Source of the DNA: an uncultured Lachnospiraceae bacterium | GTDB lineage: Bacteria; Bacillota; Clostridia; Lachnospirales; Lachnospiraceae | Assembly: GCA_910579865.1 (NCBI GenBank) | Contig: CAJTXA010000012.1 | Location: 1-64,000 of the forward strand | Length of the DNA: 64,000 bases | Reading direction: 5' to 3' | Shown: positions 1 to 8,303 of the stretch, piece by piece | Layout: the number at the start of each line of letters is the position of its first letter | Position numbering within the stretch: position 1 is the stretch's first letter | The notes under the pieces: model-generated | Seen by the model: only the letters and a program-made list of their open reading frames with translations | The model's database searches: none | What the model was told of the DNA's origin: nothing | Position numbers and translations under genes: made by a program

Positions 1-126
1 CAACGGTACTGGTCCGCTTACCTGTGAGCCTGTCTTCTTTACTGTTTCAATAATTTTTCCAGCTGATTGATCTACCAGTTTGTGATCGTAAGCCTTTAAT
101 GTGATTCTCATTACTTGACTTGCCAT
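1..126 (-). CDS. rpsJ: 30S ribosomal protein S10, N-terminal part (cut by the left edge)
   Basis: The 42 visible codons read [20 protein letters not shown] and onward to a [10 protein letters not shown] stretch, which is the characteristic N-terminus of ribosomal protein S10 (RIRLKAYDH...VSGPIPLP in relatives). S10 belongs to the head of the 30S subunit and also acts with NusB in antitermination. The ATG at 124-126 follows a strong GGAGGCGGC ribosome binding site at about 134-142. In Bacillota rpsJ is normally the first gene of the S10-spc-alpha ribosomal protein operon, so that operon probably continues off the left edge. It is preceded by an unusually long leader and a good sigma-A promoter, described separately. 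Identity is very secure; the C-terminal 60 or so residues lie outside the window. Confidence 0.96.
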   Translation of the reverse strand, partial: MASQVMRITLKAYDHKLVDQSAGKIIETVKKTGSQVSGPVPL

Positions 127-389
127 AAAAAAAGCCGCCTCCTTTTCGCACTTTAAATCAGTACGACAAGCGGTGACTGTACACTTCTCCGGGTGTATCG
201 AGCTCATTTTACCATTCTTTTACGCTCTTTTATCCTCTTCGATTTTTGATCCCGGTTGTTTCTACTTCCATTCTCGTAGATGTTAATTCGTACAGTGACT
301 TGTCGCCAGTTTCCTAACTTGACATTCGCTCCACGGAAAACCTGCCACTTGGCAGCAACCTCACGCTTCCTCGCTATCATGCCACAGTA
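127..389 (-). ncRNA. Structured 5' leader of the S10 operon (candidate autoregulatory RNA)
   Basis: About 260 nt separate the predicted transcription start from rpsJ, and this stretch is clearly less AT-rich than the DNA around it. Nested complementary arms are visible in the sequence: GACAAG(165-170)/CTTGTC(299-304) stacked on ACTGTAC(176-182)/GTACAGT(290-296). Inside that helix sit CCGGG(189-193)/CCCGG(251-255), ATCGA(197-201)/TCGAT(239-243) and a hairpin TCTAC(261-265)/GTAGA(276-280). Upstream in the RNA is a hairpin CTGCC(342-346)/GGCAG(351-355). This gives a closed multi-branch junction. Ribosomal protein operons often have leaders bound by one of their own products, such as L4 in the gammaproteobacterial S10 operon. 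That this leader does so is inference. Confidence 0.6.
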
Positions 390-395
390 AAATAT

Positions 396-424
396 ACTAT
401 ACCTCATTCTTTTGGAAAATGCAA
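396..424 (-). promoter_or_regulatory. Sigma-A promoter of the rpsJ operon
   Basis: On the minus strand TTGCAT (419-424) is followed after exactly 17 bases by TATAGT (396-401), a near-consensus vegetative promoter. Transcription would start near 389 and run through the structured leader into rpsJ. No competing promoter of similar quality was seen closer to the gene. Confidence 0.75.
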
Positions 425-429
425 GTATT

Positions 430-582
430 TTTTTTAAATTTTTTGGAAATTTCATTATAATTATAATCTCAACATTCATTCTTTTTTTCTTCTTTAAAAA
501 ATTTTCTAGAAAACTAATTGTAATATTTCGTAATAAATAGTAGCAAAAATAAAATATTTATTATATAATAATACTAATATAA
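430..582. other. AT-rich divergent intergenic DNA
   Basis: This stretch lies between the rpsJ promoter and the promoter of the ABC exporter. It is extremely A+T rich with runs of A and T and several ATAATA-like stretches. I see no gene, RNA or clear repeat in it; it probably serves as UP-element-like DNA for the divergent promoters. Confidence 0.4.
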
Positions 583-612
583 TTGACAAATAATCTTTTA
601 CTACATAATAAT
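583..612 (+). promoter_or_regulatory. Promoter of the ABC exporter pair
   Basis: A perfect TTGACA (583-588) is followed after 18 bases by AATAAT (607-612, five of six matches to TATAAT). It sits 46 bases before the chosen start at 658 and leaves room for the AAGGAA ribosome binding site. Confidence 0.6.
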
Positions 613-657
613 ATAAAAAATATGAAAAATCATTTTACATTAACAAGGAATAGAACT

Positions 658-2472
658 ATGAAAAAGAAAAAAATAAAAAACAGAAGATTGGCTTCTATCT
701 TAAAACGCGAATTAAACATTATTTCTGAAAGACATAAAAGTTATTTATATCTATTAATTTTTATAGAAATGCTCTGCTCAGGATTTCTTCCTCTTCTTAC
801 AATATGGATTCCCAAAACTATAATTAATTTTATTGTGGATCAGCAAAACTATAATTATATTTTAAAAACATCAATTTTCTTGTTTGGATTATCTTTGGTA
901 CTTACCATTTTATCCCTATTCTGCAACCGACAATTTGATGGTGCCTTTGTGGAATTAAGAATGTTGGAGCTAAAGGATTTACATAAAAAATATCAAGATA
1001 TCGAATATTCCCATCTAGAAGACGCTGCTTTTTTAGATCGAGCCGAGGCAGCAAGACAAGCATTATCCAATCCTACTGGATTTGAAGGAGTTTACCGTAA
1101 TTTTATTCGTTTCTGTCCATATGTAATAACAATTTTCATCTATCTTATTTTTTTATGTTCTTTTCAGCCATGGATTGCACTGATTACTTTTTTTAGTACC
1201 TATTGTTCTATTTCTATCAACCGAATGATAACAAATTATATGGAACAAAATAGGACTGCATTAATAAAAGCAGAACGACAAAAAGAATATTTCCATTTAA
1301 TCAGTTATGATGTATCCTATGGAAAAGAAATTCGAATCTTTTCTTTAATGAAAAAATTAAAACAAGAATATGAGAAAAAATCAAATCAATTTCTTAAGAT
1401 TATTCATAATATAGCAAAAAAAGAATTTCATCTAGGAATAAAAGATATTTTTTTTGTTCTTATAAAAGATGGCATAACCTTCTTTTTTCTTATAAAAGGA
1501 TATTTTAATCATAGTTTAACTTTGGGTGATGTCACTTTTTATATGGGAATGATTCTTTCCCTTTCTGAAATTCTAGAAAAGATTACATATTTATTCACCG
1601 AATGGATGGAATGTTTTGTATATACAGACGGATACTTTCAATTTATTGATGAAATCAATTTAACAAAAGAATCTGGAACCCGATCAGCAATTTCAAATCA
1701 GGAAACATTAGAAGTAGAATTTCAGGATGTTTCTTTCCGTTATTCCAAAACAAGTACATGGATTTTAAGACACTTTCATTTGAAAATAAAAAAGGGAGAA
1801 AAGCTGGCTATTGTAGGAGTAAACGGAGCCGGAAAAAGTACAATTATCAAACTATTGACTGGATTATTCCCTATAACAGAAGGAAAAATTCTTATTAATG
1901 GAATCGATCAAAAGGATTTTGAACGAAAAGAATATAGAAAAATGTTTTCTACTGTTTACCAAGAAGTCCGAATTTATGCAGCAACAATCTTAGAAAATAT
2001 AATAGGAGATGCAGAAAAAAAAGAACGAGCCTTTGCTATAAAATGTTTAGAAACAGTTGGTTTAAAAAATATAATTGAAGCACTTCCCCTCCAATATGAT
2101 ACACCCTTACAAAAAATCATAGAAGATCAAGGAATCGAACTATCAGGAGGGCAAAATCAACGAATTGCAATCGCAAGAGCATTGTATAAAAATGCCAATA
2201 TGGTTATATTAGATGAGCCAACCGCTGCACTTGATGCAATTGCAGAATCACAGCTTTACGAAACATTAAACCAATTAGTAGGAGAAAAAACTGCTATTTA
2301 TATTTCTCATCGACTTTCCTCCACTATGTTCTGTGATCATATTATGGTTTTTTCAAAAGATGGGATCTTAGAATATGGAAACCATAAAACATTAATGGAA
2401 AAGAAAGGAGTTTATTTTGATATGTTTAAAACACAGGGAAAGTACTATCGAAAGGATACGAAAAATGAATAA
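658..2472 (+). CDS. ABC exporter subunit A: fused permease and ATPase
   Basis: A 604-residue type-IV ABC transporter half: an N-terminal six-helix transmembrane domain (about residues 30-330) fused to an ATPase domain. Walker A GVNGAGKST is near residue 386, the signature LSGGQ near 495, Walker B with DEPTAALD near 519, and the H-loop SHRLSS near 551; all catalytic elements look intact. The open frame extends 25 codons upstream to a TTG. I chose the ATG at 658 because AAGGAA lies seven bases before it and the upstream TTG falls inside the promoter -35 box. It overlaps the next gene by eight bases, so the two most likely form a heterodimer. The substrate is unknown; peptides, lipids or drugs are typical of the family. 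No precursor peptide or modification enzyme lies beside it. Confidence 0.85.
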   Translation: MKKKKIKNRRLASILKRELNIISERHKSYLYLLIFIEMLCSGFLPLLTIWIPKTIINFIVDQQNYNYILKTSIFLFGLSLVLTILSLFCNRQFDGAFVELRMLELKDLHKKYQDIEYSHLEDAAFLDRAEAARQALSNPTGFEGVYRNFIRFCPYVITIFIYLIFLCSFQPWIALITFFSTYCSISINRMITNYMEQNRTALIKAERQKEYFHLISYDVSYGKEIRIFSLMKKLKQEYEKKSNQFLKIIHNIAKKEFHLGIKDIFFVLIKDGITFFFLIKGYFNHSLTLGDVTFYMGMILSLSEILEKITYLFTEWMECFVYTDGYFQFIDEINLTKESGTRSAISNQETLEVEFQDVSFRYSKTSTWILRHFHLKIKKGEKLAIVGVNGAGKSTIIKLLTGLFPITEGKILINGIDQKDFERKEYRKMFSTVYQEVRIYAATILENIIGDAEKKERAFAIKCLETVGLKNIIEALPLQYDTPLQKIIEDQGIELSGGQNQRIAIARALYKNANMVILDEPTAALDAIAESQLYETLNQLVGEKTAIYISHRLSSTMFCDHIMVFSKDGILEYGNHKTLMEKKGVYFDMFKTQGKYYRKDTKNE

Positions 2473-4321
2473 AAAACAAACAGAAAAACTGCCAATCTGG
2501 TTGGTATTATTTTCTTTTATAAAACTATCATTTCAAGCTTATTGGCCTTATTTTGGAATTGCTGCCTTTAAAAGTATGATATTAACAATGCAAACTCTTT
2601 ACCACACTGCTATTGTTTCTATCTTAATTGCCTCTTTAGAAAAAAGAAACCTTCGTCTGTGTATTTTAGTAGGAATATGTTTAACAGGGATTCATATGTT
2701 TTTTAGTTCTATTAGCAAATGGAGTATTTGTTTTATAAAAGTTCATCAGGCAAAATTACAGGAAAAAATAAATCATAAAATTTTTGAAAAAATGACCAAA
2801 ATACCATACCAATATTTAGAGGATACCGAGTGTTCTGAAATAAAGCTGCGTCTTGACTTTATTAAAATACCATACCAATATTTAGAGGATACCGAGTGTT
2901 TAGATTTAATAGAACGAGCAAAATTTGCCATTACAAATGAAAATTGTCTTGATGTGATTCTTACAACATTTACAAATATTTTACAATCTATCTTGACTTT
3001 ATTCGGTCTTATTACAGTTATTCTATTATTTGATGTAAAATTAATTTTTATCTTATTGATTGCAGCTTTATTAAATATATTTTTATTTGGAACTTTCTCA
3101 AGAACAAGATTAGAATTTTCAAATTGGAATCTAGATATTAATCGAAAATTTGTCTATTATACAAATACCCTTTTCGATTCGAAAAATGGAAAAGATTTTC
3201 GTACCTATCCAATCGGATCTTTTCTAAGAAAAAAATTTAATTGGTTTGCAGAAAAGATGGTAATATACTACAATCGCTATTTAAAGAAATCAGACCAAAT
3301 CAAAATCGGAATGCAACTTATAAAATATATAGAAATTATCATGGTCTATGGATGTATCATAGAGAAAACAATAAGAGAAAATTTTTCTATTTCTTATTTT
3401 ACATTTTATACTTCAACAGCAATGCGTTTTTCTGCAACTATTACTTCTTTTATTAATGATTGTATGAAGTTTTATGTAAGTTTACGTTTAGCTGTCCCAT
3501 TAATAGAACTAATGAATATTCAAGAAGAAACCAATTATGGAAAAGGAATTTTATTAGAACAAGAAATAAAGACTTTAAAATTTGAACATGTTACATTTTC
3601 TTATCCAAAATCTTCTTCTACTATATTAAAGGATATCAGTTTTGAAATCCATGCTGGCGAAAAAATCTCAATCGTAGGACTAAATGGTGCTGGAAAAACA
3701 ACATTAATAAAATTATTATGTCGTTTATATCGGCCAGATAAAGGGGATATTTTATTAAATGATATTTCCATTTATGACTATGATTACTTCTCCTATCAAA
3801 ATAGGATTAGTACTATTTTTCAAGACTTTAAGTTATTTGCTTATTCTCTGAAAGATAATATTACAAATGACGGAACAAAAGAACAAGCCTATCACTTTGC
3901 TTGTAAAGTAGGGTTAAAAAAACGAATCGATTCTCTCCCTGATGGAATACAAACTTTATATACCAAAACATTTGATGAAACTGGAATTGAATTTTCTGGA
4001 GGGGAATCCCAAAAAGTTGCCCTTGCCAGAGCATTTTGTAAAAAAGCAAGTCTTATTCTATTAGATGAACCTACCTCTGCATTTGATCCATTAGCAGAAG
4101 CAGAATTTTATCAACAATTTAATCAATTAGGAAAAAATAAGACTGTTATCTATATTTCACATCGAATGTCATCTTCTATTTTTTGTGATAAAATTTTATT
4201 AATTGAAAGTGGAAGAGTCGTTGACTATGATACTCATACTAATTTAATTCAAAAAAAGGAAAGTATGTACTATAAACTCTTTATGGAGCAAGCGAATCGA
4301 TATAAAATCTCTGAAATTTAA
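2465..4321 (+). CDS. ABC exporter subunit B: fused permease and ATPase with an internal duplication
   Basis: A 618-residue partner of the preceding ABC half, with a six-helix membrane domain and an ATPase domain: Walker A GLNGAGKTT near residue 405, signature FSGGE near 510, DEPTSAFD near 534, and SHRMSS as H-loop. The ATG at 2465 overlaps the upstream stop and has AAGGAT before it; the frame extends 16 codons further upstream inside the previous gene without a better site. Odd feature: a 37-base segment encoding KIPYQYLEDTEC is present twice 66 bases apart (2798-2834 and 2864-2900), adding 22 residues to the first intracellular coupling region. The frame stays open, so the protein may still fold. 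Otherwise similar in length to its partner. Confidence 0.85.
   Translation: MNKKQTEKLPIWLVLFSFIKLSFQAYWPYFGIAAFKSMILTMQTLYHTAIVSILIASLEKRNLRLCILVGICLTGIHMFFSSISKWSICFIKVHQAKLQEKINHKIFEKMTKIPYQYLEDTECSEIKLRLDFIKIPYQYLEDTECLDLIERAKFAITNENCLDVILTTFTNILQSILTLFGLITVILLFDVKLIFILLIAALLNIFLFGTFSRTRLEFSNWNLDINRKFVYYTNTLFDSKNGKDFRTYPIGSFLRKKFNWFAEKMVIYYNRYLKKSDQIKIGMQLIKYIEIIMVYGCIIEKTIRENFSISYFTFYTSTAMRFSATITSFINDCMKFYVSLRLAVPLIELMNIQEETNYGKGILLEQEIKTLKFEHVTFSYPKSSSTILKDISFEIHAGEKISIVGLNGAGKTTLIKLLCRLYRPDKGDILLNDISIYDYDYFSYQNRISTIFQDFKLFAYSLKDNITNDGTKEQAYHFACKVGLKKRIDSLPDGIQTLYTKTFDETGIEFSGGESQKVALARAFCKKASLILLDEPTSAFDPLAEAEFYQQFNQLGKNKTVIYISHRMSSSIFCDKILLIESGRVVDYDTHTNLIQKKESMYYKLFMEQANRYKISEI
2798..2900 (+). 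repeat. 37-bp direct repeat, period 66 bp, inside the second ABC gene
   Basis: Two identical 37-base copies (2798-2834 and 2864-2900) flank a 29-base spacer. The last 13 bases of the spacer (TCTTGACTTTATT, 2851-2863) recur at 2991-3003. The period is a multiple of three, so the insertion adds 22 codons in frame. It looks like a recent duplication with a templated junction. Confidence 0.9.
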
Positions 4322-4341
4322 AATAAATGTCTATACAAAAA

Positions 4342-4387
4342 AGAAACCATAAAAATTTTCTATATTTTAGTAAATTTTATGGTTTCT
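4342..4387. terminator. Terminator between the ABC exporter and opp operons
   Basis: The inverted repeat AGAAACCATAAAA / TTTTATGGTTTCT forms a stem of about 13 pairs. On the minus strand it is followed by CTTTTTTG, a good U-run for the end of the opp operon; on the plus strand the T-run is weaker but the position suits convergent transcription units. Confidence 0.75.
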
Positions 4388-4421
4388 ATCTTCTTATTCA
4401 ACATTTATCCCTTTTTAATTT

Positions 4422-5360
4422 TTACCCTTTTTGAATTTCCTTCTTATACTTCGCAAGCTCTTTCTGATTTCCATAGATAAAATGTCCAGGCAATATCTCA
4501 TGCCAAACTGGTTTATCTGTACTATAATCATGCATAGAAGGATCATAAACTAAAAGCTTTTTCTTCTTTTCTACTTCAGGATCTGGAATTGGTACTGCTG
4601 AGAGCAAAGCCTTTGTATATGGATGCAATGGATGCAAAAATAGTTCTTCTGCCTCTGCTAATTCCACAATCCTTCCTTTATGAATCACTGCAATCCGATC
4701 GGAAATAAACCGAACTACTGACAAGTCATGTGCAATAAATAGATAGGTTAATCCTCTTGATTTCTTTAATTGATTCAATAGATTTAAAACCTGTGCCCGA
4801 ATTGAAACGTCCAGTGCCGAAATTGGCTCATCCGCCACTACAAACTCTGGCTGCATAATCAATGCTCGTGCAATTCCAATACGTTGCCTTTGTCCACCAG
4901 AAAACTCATGAGGAAACCGAGAAGCAAACTCTGGCAAAAGTCCAACCTCCCGCAATGCTTTCTGCACCATCTCAGAACGTTCTTGTGGAGTTTTTCCAAT
5001 TCCAAAATTAATCAACCCTTCTGAAACAATATACTCCACTTTTGCACGCTCATTTAAAGAAGCCATTGGATCCTGAAAAATCATCTGACAACTCTTAATT
5101 ACTTCTCGATCCAATTCCTTTGAAATCTTCCCATTGATTTTTCTTCCTTTATATAAAATCTCTCCATTTGTAGTTGGATTGATTCGCACAATCGCACGTC
5201 CGATTGTGGTCTTTCCTGAACCAGATTCTCCTACTATCGAAAAGGTTTCCCCACGGTAAATATCAAAATTGACATCATCCACAGCTACAAATTTTTTTCT
5301 TCCCTCTCCGAACGTAATCTGAAGATCTTTTACCTCTATCAATTTTTCTCTTTCAGCCAT
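4422..5360 (-). CDS. oppF: Oligopeptide ABC importer, ATPase subunit OppF
   Basis: A 312-residue ATPase that powers peptide import together with OppD. Visible motifs are Walker [10 protein letters not shown] near residue 44, Q-loop IFQDP, signature FSGGQRQR, Walker [12 protein letters not shown] and H-loop AHDLSVV. The C-terminal part has the [16 protein letters not shown] stretch typical of OppF/DppF-type subunits. The start ATG at 5360 has AAGGAT upstream and lies four bases after oppD. It is the last gene of the oppABCDF unit and is followed directly by a terminator. Di- or oligopeptide preference cannot be decided from the sequence. Confidence 0.93.
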   Translation of the reverse strand: MAEREKLIEVKDLQITFGEGRKKFVAVDDVNFDIYRGETFSIVGESGSGKTTIGRAIVRINPTTNGEILYKGRKINGKISKELDREVIKSCQMIFQDPMASLNERAKVEYIVSEGLINFGIGKTPQERSEMVQKALREVGLLPEFASRFPHEFSGGQRQRIGIARALIMQPEFVVADEPISALDVSIRAQVLNLLNQLKKSRGLTYLFIAHDLSVVRFISDRIAVIHKGRIVELAEAEELFLHPLHPYTKALLSAVPIPDPEVEKKKKLLVYDPSMHDYSTDKPVWHEILPGHFIYGNQKELAKYKKEIQKG

Positions 5361-5364
5361 AGCT

Positions 5365-6405
5365 CTATCCTTTCGCTTTCATTTTAGAGCGCAGTGCCTG
5401 TATCGCTTTTGGTCGCTCCATCTTTGGCGCTCTTGGGTCTAACAGCCATGTTTTTGCTTTATGGGTTGCTGTTACATCAAAGTATGGTGGGGCTTTTACA
5501 AAATCAACCTTCATTGCATATTTATTTCTTGGTGCAAAGGCATCTCCCACAATTTCATTATAAAGATTTGGAGGGGTTCCATCAATCGTTGGTAAATCTT
5601 CTCCTTTTACGCCAAGCTGAGGAAGTGCAGATAACAACGCCCAAGTATAAGGATGCCATGCATCATAAAAAATTTCTTCTACTTTTCCAATTTCTACAAT
5701 TTCTCCAGCATACATAACAGCTACTCGATCTGCAACATTTGCTACTACACCCAAATCATGTGTAATATAAATTACTGTCATATGAAATTCTTTCTGTAAA
5801 TCCCGAATTAACTGTAAAATTTGTGCTTGAATTGTTACATCCAATGCAGTAGTTGGCTCATCACAGATTAAAATTTGCGGATGACAAGCTACCGCAATTG
5901 CAATTACAACACGCTGACGCATCCCCCCCGAAAATTCATGTGGATATTGATTATATCTACGTTCTGGATCTGGAATACCAACTTTTTTTAACATCTCTAG
6001 TGTTAACTTCTTTGCTTCCTCTCCTTTGATTCCCTGATGCAATTCAATCGATTCTTGAATCTGTGCTCCAACTTTTTTTAATGGATTTAAAGAAGTCATT
6101 GGGTCTTGAAATACCATTGCAATCTTTTTTCCACGGATTTTTACCCACTCTGCTTCTTTCTTATACTTTGCAATATCAATTCCTTCATATAAAATAGAGC
6201 CATTGATAATTTCACCATTTGCATCTAACATTCCGATAAAGGATTTCGTAAATACTGATTTTCCAGAACCAGACTCTCCTACTATTGCTAATGTTTCTCC
6301 CTCGTATAAGTCTAAAGAACATTTTCGAATCGGCTTTAGTGTCCGTCCACGCAAATGAAAACAAATCTCGATATCTTTTGCAGATAAAATAGGTTCTTTT
6401 GCCAT
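5365..6405 (-). CDS. oppD: Oligopeptide ABC importer, ATPase subunit OppD
   Basis: A 346-residue peptide-transporter ATPase: Walker [11 protein letters not shown]-loop [11 protein letters not shown], signature FSGGMRQRV, Walker [16 protein letters not shown]-loop THDLGVV, and the C-terminal [13 protein letters not shown] region of the OppD/DppD family. Downstream residues [19 protein letters not shown] fit the family C-terminal domain, although the usual four cysteines for an iron-sulfur cluster are absent, as in many relatives. GGGGGAGAAGAC precedes the ATG. The signature Gly-Gly is encoded within a run of seven G (5923-5929 on the opposite strand), a possible slippage site. Confidence 0.93.
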   Translation of the reverse strand: MAKEPILSAKDIEICFHLRGRTLKPIRKCSLDLYEGETLAIVGESGSGKSVFTKSFIGMLDANGEIINGSILYEGIDIAKYKKEAEWVKIRGKKIAMVFQDPMTSLNPLKKVGAQIQESIELHQGIKGEEAKKLTLEMLKKVGIPDPERRYNQYPHEFSGGMRQRVVIAIAVACHPQILICDEPTTALDVTIQAQILQLIRDLQKEFHMTVIYITHDLGVVANVADRVAVMYAGEIVEIGKVEEIFYDAWHPYTWALLSALPQLGVKGEDLPTIDGTPPNLYNEIVGDAFAPRNKYAMKVDFVKAPPYFDVTATHKAKTWLLDPRAPKMERPKAIQALRSKMKAKG

Positions 6406-6417
6406 GTCTTCTCCCCC

Positions 6418-7353
6418 TTATACGTGATTTCTTGGATCTGCTGCATCCGAAAATGCATTTCCAACTAAATAAAAAGTAACCGTAATTAATGAAACAATTA
6501 GCGCCGGAAATACTAGCAAATATGGATAATCCAAAAAATATCCTCTAGCATTTCTAAGCAAAATACCAAGTGATGGTGTATTAATATCTAAACCAAGCCC
6601 TAAATAGGAAAGAGTGGATTCCAATGCAATGGTAGAAGGAATCGAAAGAGATAATCTCAAAATAATCACACTTAACAAATAAGGCAATATATTCTTAATT
6701 AAAATTCGGTGCAGTGGTGTCCCCAGACAGCGTGAAGCAAGATTATACTCTCGGTCACGATACATCATAACCAAATTCCGCACATTTCTGGCCATTGGAA
6801 GCCATCCAAATGCAATTAATGTAATTGCCATAATTATAAAACTTTGTCCAATCATCAAAGCAACCAATGTCATATAAATAATCGTTGGAATATTATTAAT
6901 AATATTATATACTTCTGTAAACCAACGATCTAACTTACGGACATATCCCCAGACACATCCGATTGTTACACCAACAATACATTCGCCAATTGCTACCAGT
7001 GCAGCAAGTTTAATTGAAATCTGAGAAGAAAACCATACTCTTGACCAATAATCACGTCCCAGATTGTCTGTTCCAAACCAAAATTCCGAATTCGGGCTAA
7101 TAAACGCCTTAGATGAATCCGGCTCCATCGTAATATCATATTTGGCAATCTTTAGTGCAACAAAAGAAAAAATTAATACCAAGAAAAATATAACCAACAA
7201 AGTAACTGCTGCCTTTTTCTTAAAAAAATTTTGAAGTACTGATTTCCAATAAGAATAATCGGAGTATCCGATACGCTCCGCATTTTCTGCGGAGTACTCA
7301 GTAAATTCAAATAATTCGTCTTCATTGTTTTGTGTCTGATTCATATTGTTCAT
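6418..7353 (-). CDS. oppC: Oligopeptide ABC importer, permease subunit OppC
   Basis: A 311-residue permease of the OppC/DppC family, with a cytoplasmic N-terminal tail of about 45 residues, a first helix near residues 48-70, the extracytoplasmic FGTDNLGRDYWSRV segment, and then a BPD_transp_1 block of five helices. The ATPase-coupling EAA-like region reads ARCLGTPLHRILIKNILP, near SRCLGTP. The start codon overlaps the oppB stop (TAATG), implying translational coupling. It pairs with OppB to form the membrane channel. Confidence 0.93.
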   Translation of the reverse strand: MNNMNQTQNNEDELFEFTEYSAENAERIGYSDYSYWKSVLQNFFKKKAAVTLLVIFFLVLIFSFVALKIAKYDITMEPDSSKAFISPNSEFWFGTDNLGRDYWSRVWFSSQISIKLAALVAIGECIVGVTIGCVWGYVRKLDRWFTEVYNIINNIPTIIYMTLVALMIGQSFIIMAITLIAFGWLPMARNVRNLVMMYRDREYNLASRCLGTPLHRILIKNILPYLLSVIILRLSLSIPSTIALESTLSYLGLGLDINTPSLGILLRNARGYFLDYPYLLVFPALIVSLITVTFYLVGNAFSDAADPRNHV

Positions 7354-8303
7354 TACCGAGTACCTCCGTTTCCTGTTAATTTAATTCTAGGATCAATCAA
7401 CATCATAAGTACATCACCTAAAAATACTCCTAAAATACCAAGTGATGCATATAATGCGACACATCCTTGTACTACATTTGTATCATAACGTGCAATTGCA
7501 TCGGTCATTAAGGCTCCCATTCCTGGTACAGAAAAGAAACGTTCTACCAAAAGAGAACCGCCAATTGTCAATAAAAAAGAGGCTGGCAGATATTGTGCAA
7601 GTGGCACAAAAGCATTTCTCAATACATGACGAATCATAATCTGTTTTGTTGTCAACCCTTTTGCTCTTGCCAGTTTAATATAATCCTTATTAATTTCATC
7701 TACCATATAACGTCTAGTCCAAAGTGCATATCCTGCTATTGAACCCATGGAAAGACAAACAATTGGAAGTGTAATTGATACTGGATTTCTTGTAGAATAA
7801 AGTGGTGGAAGTCCTAATACTCGTGAACCAAATACTAGAACCAAAGAATAAGAAACAAGGCTTGGAACAGAATTTACAAATATAATATACGCTGTACCAA
7901 TTCCATCCACAAATTTATCCTTAAATCTCGTTTGAGCAATTCCTAATAAAACACCTAATACTAATGAAATACCTAGAGAAATAACCCCTAGTCGCATGGA
8001 TATTCCCATTCGTGTTGCAATTACTTTTGTTACAGCTACTCCGCTTTGAATTCGTCTAGAATCTCCTAAACTGAATTTTGTTATCAACTGCCTATAAAAA
8101 TTGAATAACTGCTTTGGAAGCGGATCTAGTAAACCTGCCTGCAAAAGCTGTTCTTGCTTCTGTTCTTCTGTAAACTTCATCAATTGTTCTTCTGTAAAAT
8201 AATAATCAATAGGAAGCATACGCATGAGCAGGAATACGATAGTAACTACAATCAAGACTGTTACAAGAGATTGCAACAGTCTTTTAATTGTATACTTTAA
8301 CAT
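7353..8303 (-). CDS. oppB: Oligopeptide ABC importer, permease subunit OppB
   Basis: A 316-residue permease of the OppB/DppB family: an N-terminal helix (residues 9-29) followed by an extracytoplasmic segment and five more helices. The coupling motif region is DYIKLARAKGLTTKQIMIRH, with the conserved ARAKGL. The C-terminal LTIGGSLLVERFFSVPGMG stretch is highly characteristic of OppB. Its ATG follows the oppA stop without a gap, and its stop overlaps oppC by one base, so oppABC is tightly coupled. Confidence 0.94.
   Translation of the reverse strand: MLKYTIKRLLQSLVTVLIVVTIVFLLMRMLPIDYYFTEEQLMKFTEEQKQEQLLQAGLLDPLPKQLFNFYRQLITKFSLGDSRRIQSGVAVTKVIATRMGISMRLGVISLGISLVLGVLLGIAQTRFKDKFVDGIGTAYIIFVNSVPSLVSYSLVLVFGSRVLGLPPLYSTRNPVSITLPIVCLSMGSIAGYALWTRRYMVDEINKDYIKLARAKGLTTKQIMIRHVLRNAFVPLAQYLPASFLLTIGGSLLVERFFSVPGMGALMTDAIARYDTNVVQGCVALYASLGILGVFLGDVLMMLIDPRIKLTGNGGTR

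Noticed and set aside
204..479. 91-codon open frame on the minus strand before rpsJ
   Set aside because: It starts upstream of the predicted transcription start, has no ribosome binding site and coincides with strongly base-paired leader RNA; its composition is unlike the neighbours. I treat it as a chance frame in a structured leader.
583..657. Upstream TTG start of the first ABC exporter gene
   Set aside because: The TTG lies inside the -35 box, lacks a ribosome site and would add 25 residues not expected at the N-terminus; the ATG at 658 has AAGGAA.
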